From Ancylomarina euxina (GTDB lineage: Bacteria > Bacteroidota > Bacteroidia > Bacteroidales > Marinifilaceae): a DNA stretch of 64,000 nt. Below the pieces are notes generated by a model, which saw only the letters and a list, made by a program, of their open reading frames with translations, had not been told where the DNA came from and made no database searches. The stretch spans positions 1 to 64,000 of the forward strand of contig NZ_QQWG01000022.1 in NCBI RefSeq assembly GCF_003863355.1, written 5' to 3'. Shown piece after piece: positions 26,518 to 35,732 of this stretch. Each line of letters begins with the position of its first letter. Positions within the stretch are counted from its first letter, which is position 1. Made by a program: the position numbers and the translations under genes.

Positions 26518-27930
26518 ATGAAGAAAGGTACTAAAATCATTGCTACAATCTCTGATAAGAAATGTGATGTTGAATTCTTAACTGAACTCTTTGAGGAGGG
26601 TATGAATGTTGTTCGATTAAACACGGCTCATCAGTCTCATGCAGATGCACAAAAGGTGATAGATAATGTACGATTGGTTTCAGATAAAATTGCCTTATTA
26701 ATTGACACTAAGGGACCTGAGATTAGGACAACTGGGATTCAAGAAGACTTCTTTCTTTCAAAGGGTGCTCATGTAAAAATTATTGGTTCTAATTCCAGTT
26801 TAGTGGAAGAAAATACTTTCGCTGTTAGCTATGAATTTTTTGTTCAGGATATTCAAGTGGGGAATAGGATCCTTATTGATGACGGTGACTTGGAACTTTT
26901 AGTTATCGATAAAACAAAAGATTACTTGCTTGTAGAGGCGCAAAATGAAGGTTACCTGAAAAATCGTAAAAGTGTTAATATTCCAGGTGTTTCAATTAAT
27001 TTACCATCATTGAGTGATAAGGATAGAGAATTTATCCAGTTTGCTATCGATCAGGATATTGATTTTATTGCTCACTCTTTTGTTCGTAAAAAAGAGGATG
27101 TTATAGAGATTCAGAAGATTCTTGATGCAAGAGAATCTAAGATTAAGATTATTGCTAAGATTGAGAATCAAGAAGGTGTTGATAATATCGATGAAATTCT
27201 GGAGTATGTATATGGTGTCATGGTTGCAAGAGGTGATTTAGCGATCGAAATTCCAGCCGCGAAAATACCTGTGATCCAACGACGTATTGTTCGTAAATGT
27301 ATTGATGCTAAAAAATCGGTGATTATTGCAACTCAAATGTTGCACTCAATGATAGAAAATCCTCGACCGACTCGTGCCGAGGTGAGTGATATTGCCAATG
27401 CAATTTACAACAGAACGGATGCTATTATGCTTAGTGGTGAAACGGCTTATGGTGATTATCCTGTTGAGGCTGTAAAAGTAATGACGGAAGTCGCGAAAGA
27501 AGTGGAGAAGGAATTGTTGCCAGACAAATTGAAACGAGAGCCCAGACATAAGGAGGTTACTTCAGTTTTGGCACGTTCAGCTGTAAACGCTTCACAATTT
27601 CTTCCAATAAAAGCAATTGTGACTGATACACTAACTGGGAGGACTGGACGTTACTTATCTGCCTATAGAGGAAATGTTCCTGTTTATGCTCTTTGTTACT
27701 CGAAACGTGTGATGAGAGAGTTAGCTTTATCTTATGGTGTGGAAGCAGATTACAAAGAATTGTTAGCTAGTCGTGATGAATTTGTGAAGGAAGCGATCTT
27801 AACCTTGATGGGTAAAGGATACTTTACAAGTGAAGATTCTGTGATTATTTTAGGTGGTAGTTTTGGACCTTCCAAAGGTGTTAGTTTTATGGAAGTTTCC
27901 AATGTTTATCAACTAACCCATAAAGTTTAG
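26518..27930 (+). CDS. pyk: pyruvate kinase
   Basis: A 470-residue glycolytic enzyme (phosphoenolpyruvate + ADP to pyruvate + ATP). Motifs: LIDTKGPEIRTTG (about residues 61-73) of the phosphate/K+ site, IIAKIENQEGVDNIDEIL with the catalytic Lys and Glu (about 210), VMVARGDLAIEIP (about 236) and ATQMLHSMIENPRPTRAE (about 265), the Mg/substrate loop. The C-terminal domain (about 350-470) is the allosteric/nucleotide-like fold and ends in GPSKGVSFMEV. Length is standard. It is monocistronic, with a strong terminator. Confidence 0.96.
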   Translation: MKKGTKIIATISDKKCDVEFLTELFEEGMNVVRLNTAHQSHADAQKVIDNVRLVSDKIALLIDTKGPEIRTTGIQEDFFLSKGAHVKIIGSNSSLVEENTFAVSYEFFVQDIQVGNRILIDDGDLELLVIDKTKDYLLVEAQNEGYLKNRKSVNIPGVSINLPSLSDKDREFIQFAIDQDIDFIAHSFVRKKEDVIEIQKILDARESKIKIIAKIENQEGVDNIDEILEYVYGVMVARGDLAIEIPAAKIPVIQRRIVRKCIDAKKSVIIATQMLHSMIENPRPTRAEVSDIANAIYNRTDAIMLSGETAYGDYPVEAVKVMTEVAKEVEKELLPDKLKREPRHKEVTSVLARSAVNASQFLPIKAIVTDTLTGRTGRYLSAYRGNVPVYALCYSKRVMRELALSYGVEADYKELLASRDEFVKEAILTLMGKGYFTSEDSVIILGGSFGPSKGVSFMEVSNVYQLTHKV

Positions 27931-27951
27931 TCGATTTTCGAATTAGTATAA

Positions 27952-27993
27952 AAAACAAATGCTCATATCTGATTGGATATGAGCATTTGTTTT
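27952..27993. terminator. bidirectional terminator (pyk / U32 gene)
   Basis: AAAACAAATGCTCATATC pairs perfectly over about 18 bp with GATATGAGCATTTGTTTT, loop TGATTG, T-run following. It separates two convergent genes. Confidence 0.92.
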
Positions 27994-28004
27994 TTTTCAT
28001 TCAT

Positions 28005-29840
28005 CTATTTAGGCATCAAGATGACTTTCATTTCGCAGCGTTGACAGTTGAATTCTAGGCTATATTTTCTGTTATTATCTACCAAATACAGCGGTCCTGG
28101 TTTTTCGTCTATCGATTTCACTAGCTTCGGACATTTCCCAAATTCATAGCGCAGGCAATGCTTGGTTACCATAAGTGTTTTACCATCGAAATTTTTCTGA
28201 AGTTCGAAGGCTTTTTCAATATCATTAACGCCACATTTTTTGTAGAAATCTTCCGCTTTGCAGTTACTCACATTTCCCATATAAGTAATTTTGTCGGCAT
28301 AGTACTTTGGATGAGAAATTAAAGGACGAGTTACCTCTTTTTCTGCTAAATCAATTCGAGCCTGACTTAATTCTTCTAGAGTTTTTCTTCGTAGCTCATT
28401 CAATAATTTAGCTTGTATGAATGGCGTTTCTTGCAGATTGAGTTGAATAGAGCCCAGTTCATAAATGGAATCGCCCAATTTAGAAAGCTGCTTTTCAATA
28501 TTACTTTTTGCCATATCTTCATTCTTGGCTAGTTCGAATGACTCATTTATACTATTCGAAGCAGATATGCCATTTTCATCAGTAATGTGCAAGAATAATT
28601 GTTTTCCCAATTGTTCAAATAGAATATCTATTGAGATTTTACGAATGCTTTTGTCTTGCTTTAACTCCTTGGCAAACTCGTGATCATTATTACGATATAA
28701 AGTCGCACCATCGCAAATCATGCTCATATCATTTGGGTAAATCTTATCACCTTTAACACCATTCACTTGTATGCCTTTCAACAGTTTGCTTTTATTGAAA
28801 AAACACAAACCGTCACCGTTGTGAAGGGGTAAATTGCTTTTAACAAGGAAGTGATCTTTTCGAACAGCAATGACCTTACCGATTTCCTTACCTAACGCTT
28901 TGGGTGAGAAGAAATTTGCGATTTCAGGCACTCTTCCTTTGAAGAAATAAGAGGTGAAACCACGATTGAAAGTTCTTTCGGGGTCAGCTTTGAAGTTGAC
29001 ATGAATACGACCTGAAGAAGCTCTTTCGAGCGCTTTGTTCTGCTTGATAGTTTGATCTAATTTTTGACTGTAATGACTGGTTATATTTTTGATATATGAA
29101 ATATCTTTTAATCGACCTTCAATCTTAAGAGAACAAATGCCCGCATTTACAATATCTGAAATCTCATTTGAAAGGTTGAGATCTTTTAACGAAAGGAGGT
29201 GTTTGTCTTTTGCCAATATATTGCCCTCTGCATCTTCCAAATTGTACTTCATACGACAAGCTTGACTACATTCTCCACGGTTGGCCGATCGACCTGTAAT
29301 GGCATGCGAGAAGTAACATTGTCCACTCAGACAAACGCAAAGTGCACCGTTTACAAAGTATTCTAAATCGACATTGGTATTGGCCCGAATTTCTTTAATT
29401 TGTTCAAGAGAGAGTTCTCTGGCTAAAATAATACGCTTAAAACCAGCTTTTTCAAGAAACTGAATCCGTTCTAAATCGAAATTATGAGTTTGTGTGCTGG
29501 CATGCAATTCAATTGGAGGTAAATCCATTTCCAGAATACCCATATCCTGCACAATAAGAGCATCTGCTCCTAATTTATAAAGGTCATGTATTAAAGCTTC
29601 CGCTTCTTTTAGTTCATTGTCATATAAAATGGTATTCATTGTAATGAATACTTTGGCCCAGTATTGATGAGCAAATTTAATCAGTTCTCCAATATCTTCT
29701 AAAGTATTGCCCACAGCGGCACGTGCTCCGAATTTTGGAGCTCCTATATAAACAGCGTCTGCGCCATAGTTGATGGCTGCTATGCCTGTTTCCAGATTCT
29801 TAGCCGGAGCCAAAAGTTCGATTTTACGCATTTGATTCAA
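28005..29840 (-). CDS. peptidase U32-family protein (RlhA/TrhP-like RNA hydroxylase)
   Basis: A 611-residue U32-family protein. Although named peptidases, characterised members (RlhA on 23S rRNA C2501, TrhP on tRNA U34) are iron-sulfur, prephenate-dependent RNA hydroxylases. The N-terminal barrel is clear: LLAPAKNLETGIAAINYGAD (residues 9-28) and ADAVYIGAPKFGARA. The U32 cysteine motif is seen as CVCLSGQCYFSH...GECSQACR (about 168-195). C-terminal cysteines (FGKCPK..., FNCQRCEMK at the very end) may complete the cluster site. Length is closest to RlhA (about 650). The RNA target is inferred only. Start could be Met1 or Met4. Confidence 0.82.
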   Translation of the reverse strand: MNQMRKIELLAPAKNLETGIAAINYGADAVYIGAPKFGARAAVGNTLEDIGELIKFAHQYWAKVFITMNTILYDNELKEAEALIHDLYKLGADALIVQDMGILEMDLPPIELHASTQTHNFDLERIQFLEKAGFKRIILARELSLEQIKEIRANTNVDLEYFVNGALCVCLSGQCYFSHAITGRSANRGECSQACRMKYNLEDAEGNILAKDKHLLSLKDLNLSNEISDIVNAGICSLKIEGRLKDISYIKNITSHYSQKLDQTIKQNKALERASSGRIHVNFKADPERTFNRGFTSYFFKGRVPEIANFFSPKALGKEIGKVIAVRKDHFLVKSNLPLHNGDGLCFFNKSKLLKGIQVNGVKGDKIYPNDMSMICDGATLYRNNDHEFAKELKQDKSIRKISIDILFEQLGKQLFLHITDENGISASNSINESFELAKNEDMAKSNIEKQLSKLGDSIYELGSIQLNLQETPFIQAKLLNELRRKTLEELSQARIDLAEKEVTRPLISHPKYYADKITYMGNVSNCKAEDFYKKCGVNDIEKAFELQKNFDGKTLMVTKHCLRYEFGKCPKLVKSIDEKPGPLYLVDNNRKYSLEFNCQRCEMKVILMPK

Positions 29841-30186
29841 TTTGATTGCGAAGATAAGCTTTTCAAGCTGATATCCTGTTTAGGAGATGGGCTACTTAAA
29901 GAAAAGATGCTCAGGATTTATCTTACTCAATTAAATTCTGTTTGCAAGCAGTTGTCTGACTCAAATATTTTGTGTCAAACATGGTTTTAATCAAAGGGTT
30001 ATCGCGTTGTTATATTCTCTCACAAGATTTAATTTAAGAAGTCACTTTTTTTTATAAATTTATGATCTCTAACGCAAAGGTTTTCGATAATTTGAAAATA
30101 TCATTTTATTCAACTTGAATAATCATTGCATTTGCATATAAATAAACGAATTAAATCATACCTATTACTTATACAACACACATCTT
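29841..30186. other. intergenic, no feature seen
   Basis: This is a 346-bp divergent region between the U32 gene and the crotonase gene. It should contain both promoters, but I could not find a convincing TTG-N19-TAnnTTTG pair or a hairpin. Confidence 0.4.
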
Positions 30187-30966
30187 ATGAATTTTTCTTA
30201 TCTGATTTATGAAGAAAGGGATGAGCTTGGTATTCTGACTTTGAACCGTCCGAATGCCTTAAACGCTCTCAATAATGAAGTCTTTGATGAATTACAGTCT
30301 TTTCTTGATTCGTTTAAACAGTCAAATAATGTTAGAGTTCTTATTATAACTGGTGCAGGAAAAGCTTTTGTTGCTGGTGCTGATATTAAAGCATTCCAGG
30401 ATATGACTGTTCATGAAGGCTATGATTTTTCAGAGAAAGGTAAATCTGTCTTTCGAAATATAGCTCAACTACCTATTCCTGTTATTGCTGCTATCAATGG
30501 TTTTGCTCTTGGTGGTGGTCTTGAGTTAGCTTTAGCATGTGATATCCGTGTGGCCAATAAGGATACTCGACTAGGATTGCCAGAAGCCTCTTTAGGTTTA
30601 ATTCCTGGATTTAATGGAACCGTTGAAGCCTTGAAACAAGTTGGTCTGGGACATGCCATGTATCTAATGATGACTGCCGGGGGTATTAAGGCGACTGAAG
30701 CTTATGACTTGGGATTGGTTCAGCAATTGACTGAGGCTGACCAAGTTCTTGATCAAGCTATTGATATGGCCAAGAAAATAGCTAAAAATAGCCCAAATGC
30801 ACTTCGTTTATTAAAGACTGTTTTGCGTGAGGGTAAAGAGATGACACGAACTGATGCTGAAGCAATGGAGTCTAGGGAGTTCGGGAATTTATTTCAAGCA
30901 GACCAAGCTGAACGAATTGAAGGCGTTAACGCTTTTATTGAGAAACGTAAACCAAATTGGAAATAA
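30187..30966 (+). CDS. enoyl-CoA hydratase/isomerase (crotonase family)
   Basis: A 259-residue cytosolic crotonase-fold enzyme, most like short-chain enoyl-CoA (3-hydroxybutyryl-CoA) hydratases. Oxyanion-hole motifs are GKAFVAGADIKAFQDM (about residues 58-73) and FALGGGLELALACDIRVA (about 105-122). The catalytic region is LPEASLGLIPGFNGTVEALK (about 132-151): the glutamate of PEAS is present, while the usual GGTQ turn reads FNGT. C-terminus ends FIEKRKPNW as in bacterial hydratases. It is 63 bases upstream of a 3-hydroxyacyl-CoA dehydrogenase on the same strand, giving two successive beta-oxidation (or butyrate-synthesis) steps. Confidence 0.92.
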   Translation: MNFSYLIYEERDELGILTLNRPNALNALNNEVFDELQSFLDSFKQSNNVRVLIITGAGKAFVAGADIKAFQDMTVHEGYDFSEKGKSVFRNIAQLPIPVIAAINGFALGGGLELALACDIRVANKDTRLGLPEASLGLIPGFNGTVEALKQVGLGHAMYLMMTAGGIKATEAYDLGLVQQLTEADQVLDQAIDMAKKIAKNSPNALRLLKTVLREGKEMTRTDAEAMESREFGNLFQADQAERIEGVNAFIEKRKPNWK

Positions 30967-31029
30967 TCACTGGCTTTTAGATTTGCATTTGTAAATTCAA
31001 TATCTGAAAATCAAAATCAAAATAACAAA

Positions 31030-32361
31030 ATGAACTACATTAATAAATACACAAACATAAGTTTATTAGGTGCTGCTGGTAAAATGGGTAGCGGTATTAT
31101 GGCTCTTTTAGCTTTCGAAGTTGGAAAACTTAAGATCGGTGCTAAGCGCGAAGAGAATTTCGTGATTAATGCGATCGACGTTTCTCCTGAAGCTTTAGAA
31201 GGACTTTTGAAATATTTGAAATCTCAACTTTTAAAGTCAGGTGAGAAAAATATCGTTGAACTTAGAGAGTGGTATAAAGATTCTGCTGAGTTAGTAGAAA
31301 ATGAGCAAGTGATTGAAGCCTATGCTAACGATGTGATGGCTATGATCAAAACAAGCACTCGTATTGAAACGGCTTACGATTCTCAGCTTGTTTTTGAAGC
31401 AATTAAAGAAGATAAAGGCTTAAAGGTGAAGTTGTTTTCACAAATTAAGCAGAATAATCCTGATACTTGGTTTTTAAGTAATACCTCTTCAATTCCTTTG
31501 GGTGAGATTGACAAGGAAGCTGGTTTGAATGGAGATATCGTTGGTTTCCATTTCTATAACCCACCAGTTATTCAGAAATTACTAGAAGTTATCCCAGTAG
31601 AAAATATCAACCCTGACTTGATTAAGTTCTCTGAAGAGTTAGCTAAATCGATGAGAAAAATTGTTGTTTATTCTAGTGATGTAGCTGGCTTTATTGGTAA
31701 TGGTCACTTTATGCGTGATGCCTTATTCGCTTTGGATCAAGCTCAAGGAATGACCAATGAGATTGCTTTGGCTGATGCGATTTATCGTGTTGATACGGTG
31801 AGTCGTGATTTATTACTTCGTCCAATGGGTATCTACCAATTGATGGATTATGTGGGGGTTGATGTGATGTGCTTTATTCTTAAGAGCATGCAAGCTGCTT
31901 TCTCACAAGAAAAATTATCTCATGAAATATTGAACCAGTACATCGATCTTGGTGTAACGGGAGGTCAATATTCTGATGGTTCTCAGAAAGATGGTTTCTT
32001 CCAGTACGAGAAAGGAAAAATCGTTTCTGTATACGATATAGATGCTAACGCATATAAGGCTATTGCTGATGTGAAAACGGCTAATGAGGCTTATTTCACG
32101 CCTCAACCGTCTGAAAAATTGAATTGGAAAACTGTGATTCGTGAAAGAGAGAGAGAAGGTATTTTATCTCCATTCTTCAATGAGTTAAAAGTATTAGCTA
32201 GTCCTGCATCTAAATTGGCTGTTGCTTATGGACTAAAGTCTAAAGCTATCGGACAATTATTAGTTGAAGGTGGTGTTGCTGCTGATACAAATGCAGTAAA
32301 TAAAGTAATGGAGACAGGTTTCTACCATGCTTATGGCCCTGTAAACAACTTTTTTGAATAG
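31030..32361 (+). CDS. 3-hydroxyacyl-CoA dehydrogenase
   Basis: A 443-residue NAD-dependent 3-hydroxyacyl-CoA dehydrogenase. The N-terminal Rossmann loop is SLLGAAGKMGSGIMALLAF (residues 10-28); the catalytic-site stretch SNTSSIPLGEI (about 150) and GFHFYNPPVIQKLLEVIP (about 171) match family motifs (catalytic His within HFYNPP). VAGFIGNGHFMRDALFAL begins the C-terminal dimerisation domain. The protein is about 150 residues longer than a typical FadB2/Hbd (about 285), with a long extra C-terminal region, a form I associate with Bacteroidota. It is followed by a hairpin, so the two-gene unit 30187-32361 ends here. Confidence 0.85.
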   Translation: MNYINKYTNISLLGAAGKMGSGIMALLAFEVGKLKIGAKREENFVINAIDVSPEALEGLLKYLKSQLLKSGEKNIVELREWYKDSAELVENEQVIEAYANDVMAMIKTSTRIETAYDSQLVFEAIKEDKGLKVKLFSQIKQNNPDTWFLSNTSSIPLGEIDKEAGLNGDIVGFHFYNPPVIQKLLEVIPVENINPDLIKFSEELAKSMRKIVVYSSDVAGFIGNGHFMRDALFALDQAQGMTNEIALADAIYRVDTVSRDLLLRPMGIYQLMDYVGVDVMCFILKSMQAAFSQEKLSHEILNQYIDLGVTGGQYSDGSQKDGFFQYEKGKIVSVYDIDANAYKAIADVKTANEAYFTPQPSEKLNWKTVIREREREGILSPFFNELKVLASPASKLAVAYGLKSKAIGQLLVEGGVAADTNAVNKVMETGFYHAYGPVNNFFE

Positions 32362-32385
32362 AAAATCGTTATTAAAATAATTCTT

Positions 32386-32409
32386 AAAGCTCAACTTCGG
32401 TTGGGCTTT
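32386..32409 (+). terminator. terminator with UUCG tetraloop
   Basis: AAAGCTCAAC pairs with GTTGGGCTTT (one wobble) around TTCG, the stable C(UUCG)G tetraloop, followed by ATTTGTT. Confidence 0.8.
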
Positions 32410-32566
32410 ATTTGTTATGTTTTATAAGGCTTATTGTGTTTGATAGCCTATAGTCCTTGTTGTTATATAACACAGTTGATTTCGTATGAAGATTAAATAA
32501 TCTTAACTAAACTGCAATATTATTTTACTATGCTAAAGTAGAATTTCACTATTTAAAACTTAAGAT

Positions 32567-34075
32567 ATGACAGGAATTTCAAAAGGATGGAAACCTGATG
32601 ATAAGATTCATCACAAGCGGGGTCGTAAGATATCAATTGATTATATAATAAAGGTCGTCTTTAATCTTCTAGGGCCTGTATTGTTTGGTTTATCAATGAT
32701 TTATAGCCCTTTTGAATTTATGGATGCTCGTACTCATCAAGTTGTAGCTCTTGTTATTTGGATGTTGGTGTGGTGGATAACAGAATTTGTGCCTTTACCA
32801 GTAACGTCATTGTTACCGTTGATTATACTACCAACCTTCTCGATATTGGATATGAAATCGGTTGCAATTCCATATAGTTCATCGGTTATTTTTCTTTTTC
32901 TAGGTGGTTTTATTATCGCATTGGCTCTTGAAAAATGGACGCTTCATAGACGGATAGCTTTGTATATTCTTAAATTAATGGGATCTAGAGCAGACTCTAT
33001 TGTTTTAGGTTTTGTAATTGCGAGTGCTTTTTTAAGTATGTGGATTTCCAATACAGCTACTGCCGTTATGATGTTACCAATTATACTTTCTGTAGTAGCT
33101 ATGATTTCAAAAAATAGCAATGAGAACCCAAAGAATATTCGAAACCTTAAAATATCCATGTTATTAGGAATGGCTTATGGTGCTAATATCGGAGGTATGG
33201 GAACCTTAATTGGAACACCTCCCAATGCAATTCTTGCAGGATATATTCGTACAACTTATAATGTTGAAGTTGGATTTTTAGAATGGATGCTATTTGCATT
33301 GCCTATTGTTATTGCACTTATTTTTATAATGTATATTCTTATTACAAAAGTTGTTTACCCTAATAGAATGGGTCGAATTGAGAGCTTTTCTGCTATGGTA
33401 GATCGAGAATTAGAAGAAATGGGGAAAATGGGCAGAGATGAAAAATCAACATTTGCTCTTTTCATTTTGGCCGCTTTAATGTGGATTACTCGTAGTGGAA
33501 TTAATAGTCTTTTTAATATAAACCTTGGAGATACTTCAATTGCGATGTTTATAAGTGTTCTCTTTTTTCTTGTTCCAACTTCTAAAGGGACAGGAGAGCG
33601 TCTTCTTGAATGGAAAGACACATCTAAATTACCTTGGGGAGTTTTAATTTTATTTGGAGGAGGCTTAAGTATCGCATCAGCTCTGGGAGATACTGGAATT
33701 TTAAGTTTTTTTGCAAATTATATTACAAGTATACAAGGAGTATCAGTAACAGTTATTTCTTTAATCTTAATGCTCATATTAGTTGTTATGACAGAGCTTA
33801 TGAGTAATACTGCTTTGGCAACTATTTTCTTGCCTATTATTGCAAGTATAGGGATTTCTTATGGAATGAATCCCGTTGCTTTTGCTGCTCCAATGATACT
33901 TGCAATGAGTTGTGTTTTTTCTTTACCGATGGGAACACCTCCTAATGCTGTTATTTTTGCTAGTGGAGAATTAAAAATTAGTAATATGGTACGAGTTGGT
34001 TTTATGTTAGATCCTATTTCAGTCAGTATAATATCTCTGGCAGGATTCTTTTTAGCAAATTTATTTTTAGTTTAA
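32567..34075 (+). CDS. DASS/SLC13-family anion:sodium symporter
   Basis: A 502-residue inner-membrane transporter with about 11-12 hydrophobic helices. It carries the paired substrate/sodium motifs of the divalent anion:Na+ symporter family: SNTATAVMMLPI (about residue 162) and SNTALATIFLPI (about 410), and also ITEFVPLPVTSLLPLI (about 70). Characterised relatives import succinate, fumarate, citrate or sulfate with Na+. The position between beta-oxidation genes would suit a dicarboxylate, but that is inference. It has its own strong terminator. Confidence 0.9.
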   Translation: MTGISKGWKPDDKIHHKRGRKISIDYIIKVVFNLLGPVLFGLSMIYSPFEFMDARTHQVVALVIWMLVWWITEFVPLPVTSLLPLIILPTFSILDMKSVAIPYSSSVIFLFLGGFIIALALEKWTLHRRIALYILKLMGSRADSIVLGFVIASAFLSMWISNTATAVMMLPIILSVVAMISKNSNENPKNIRNLKISMLLGMAYGANIGGMGTLIGTPPNAILAGYIRTTYNVEVGFLEWMLFALPIVIALIFIMYILITKVVYPNRMGRIESFSAMVDRELEEMGKMGRDEKSTFALFILAALMWITRSGINSLFNINLGDTSIAMFISVLFFLVPTSKGTGERLLEWKDTSKLPWGVLILFGGGLSIASALGDTGILSFFANYITSIQGVSVTVISLILMLILVVMTELMSNTALATIFLPIIASIGISYGMNPVAFAAPMILAMSCVFSLPMGTPPNAVIFASGELKISNMVRVGFMLDPISVSIISLAGFFLANLFLV

Positions 34076-34121
34076 AAAGTTTCAAAATACTATAAGGGAC
34101 ATGAATGTGTTCTATTTCTTC

Positions 34122-34168
34122 AATTCTCCTTTTGTCTCAATATTGAGATGAAAGGAGAATTTTTTTTT
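34122..34168 (+). terminator. strong intrinsic terminator after the DASS transporter
   Basis: AATTCTCCTTT pairs with AAAGGAGAATT, and an inner TCTCAA/TTGAGA stem continues the hairpin; a run of T follows to 34168. The remaining sequence to 34330 shows no gene. Confidence 0.9.
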
Positions 34169-34329
34169 ATTAACAATTTGCACTCTTTATGCTGATTTTA
34201 CTAGTCATGCAGTTTGGCTTATGTTTATTTATTATAAATAAGATTCGTAATGATTCTGATTTTAAGTGAATTATTATTAAATTAAGTCACTGAAAAAATA
34301 TTTTGACTTATAACTTGGGACAATAAGCC

Positions 34330-34359
34330 TTGTCAAATTGATATCAGATGTTATATTAG
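34330..34359 (+). promoter_or_regulatory. candidate promoter for the thiolase-Etf operon
   Basis: TTG (34330-34332), 19 bp, TATATTAG (34352-34359): correct spacing with one mismatch from TAnnTTTG, about 70 bases before the thiolase start. Confidence 0.4.
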
Positions 34360-34430
34360 TTCTTGACGTTTTCTTTGGTTTAGGCTGCAGTTTCGTTCGA
34401 ATAATATTCTAATAATAAACGCTAATCTTT

Positions 34431-35675
34431 ATGAAATCTCCACGTCGAAAAATCTACATGCTTGCTGGTTACAATACCATATCAATGGGAACAGGTCGTT
34501 CTGAATTCAATCCTAAAAAAGGGTGTCGACCTTTGGAAAGTTACATCAAAGAAGCTGGGCAGGCAGTTTTGGAAAGGATTGGCGGTGCTGATAAAGTAGA
34601 CGAAGGTGTTATAGGTAATTTTATGGCTGCTCGATTTAATAACCAGGCCAATTTACCTGCATTTTTCCCTTTAATTGATGATGGACTAAAATTTAAGCCT
34701 GCAATAAGTGTTGAAGGCGCTTGTGCTTCGGGAGGTTTGGCATTAATCTCTGCCATAAAATCTGTATTAGCTGAAACTGCAGATGTGGTTTTGGCTTTAG
34801 GTGTTGAAGTTCAGAATACAAAGAAGGCTGTTTATGGTGCTGATATACTAGCTGCAGCGGGTTGGAATCAATCTCGAAAAAATGGACATGCCTATTTTTT
34901 TCCGGGTGTATTTAGTAATAGAGCAGGGGCTTACTACGAAAAGTATGGTAAAGACCGTTCTCGATTGGCTATGAGCCAATGGTATGTCAATGCTATTGAA
35001 AATGCAAGACTTTGTTACACGGCTCAGGAAGCAGAGAATAAAAAAACAAAACTACTTGATATGGCACTTGAGATGCCGTTAAACCCTAAGAAATTTGTTG
35101 ATCATTTAACGGTACTCGATTGCTCTAAAGTTTCAGATGGAGCTTCTGCTATTGCTGTTGTTTCAGAAGAGGGATTAAAACGTTTAGGGTTTAAACCAGA
35201 AGAGGCTATTGAAGTAATTGGTTTCGCTCAAATGACATCAAATATTACTCAAGATCCAACAGATCTTACTGTTTTGGAAACAACACGAAATGCCGTTAAG
35301 AAGGCTCTTGAAATGGCAGGTATTAATATTAGCCAATTGGGTACCATTGAATTACATGATTGCTTTTCGATTGCTGGTATTATGGCCATTGAAGCTATTG
35401 GTTTAGCCGAGCCTGGTAAGGGTATTGATTACGTTATTGACGGGAAAACAAAACGTGATGGAGAGATGCCAATAAATACCACAGGTGGTCTAATAGGTTG
35501 GGGGCACCCAACAGGAGCAACAGGAGTGCATCAGGCTGTTACGCTTTGGGAACAATTGACTGGGAAGGCGGGTGATGCCCAAATTGAAATATGTGCTGAT
35601 AGACCATATGCTCTAAGTATTAATATGGGAGGTGATGATAAAACATTGGTTTCGATTGTCTATAAAAAAGGCTAG
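34431..35675 (+). CDS. thiolase family protein (SCP2-like acetyl-CoA acyltransferase)
   Basis: A 414-residue thiolase-fold enzyme. The nucleophilic cysteine is C98 in EGACASGG; ELHDCFS (about 306) and GGLIGWGHPTGATG (His about 359) complete the acyl-CoA site. The HDCFS and GHPTGATG forms are those of the SCP2-type/lipid-transfer-associated thiolases, not the ordinary FadA/AtoB type, which has NEAFA and a C-terminal CxGxG; no such second catalytic cysteine motif is visible near the C-terminus. The reaction (thiolysis of 3-ketoacyl-CoA or condensation) is therefore likely but substrate and direction are open. It is first in the acyl-CoA dehydrogenase/Etf operon. Confidence 0.82.
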   Translation: MKSPRRKIYMLAGYNTISMGTGRSEFNPKKGCRPLESYIKEAGQAVLERIGGADKVDEGVIGNFMAARFNNQANLPAFFPLIDDGLKFKPAISVEGACASGGLALISAIKSVLAETADVVLALGVEVQNTKKAVYGADILAAAGWNQSRKNGHAYFFPGVFSNRAGAYYEKYGKDRSRLAMSQWYVNAIENARLCYTAQEAENKKTKLLDMALEMPLNPKKFVDHLTVLDCSKVSDGASAIAVVSEEGLKRLGFKPEEAIEVIGFAQMTSNITQDPTDLTVLETTRNAVKKALEMAGINISQLGTIELHDCFSIAGIMAIEAIGLAEPGKGIDYVIDGKTKRDGEMPINTTGGLIGWGHPTGATGVHQAVTLWEQLTGKAGDAQIEICADRPYALSINMGGDDKTLVSIVYKKG

Positions 35676-35732
35676 AATTTGAAAGAAAAATAACCACACA
35701 CACTAACTATTAACCCTTAAACAAACCACACT

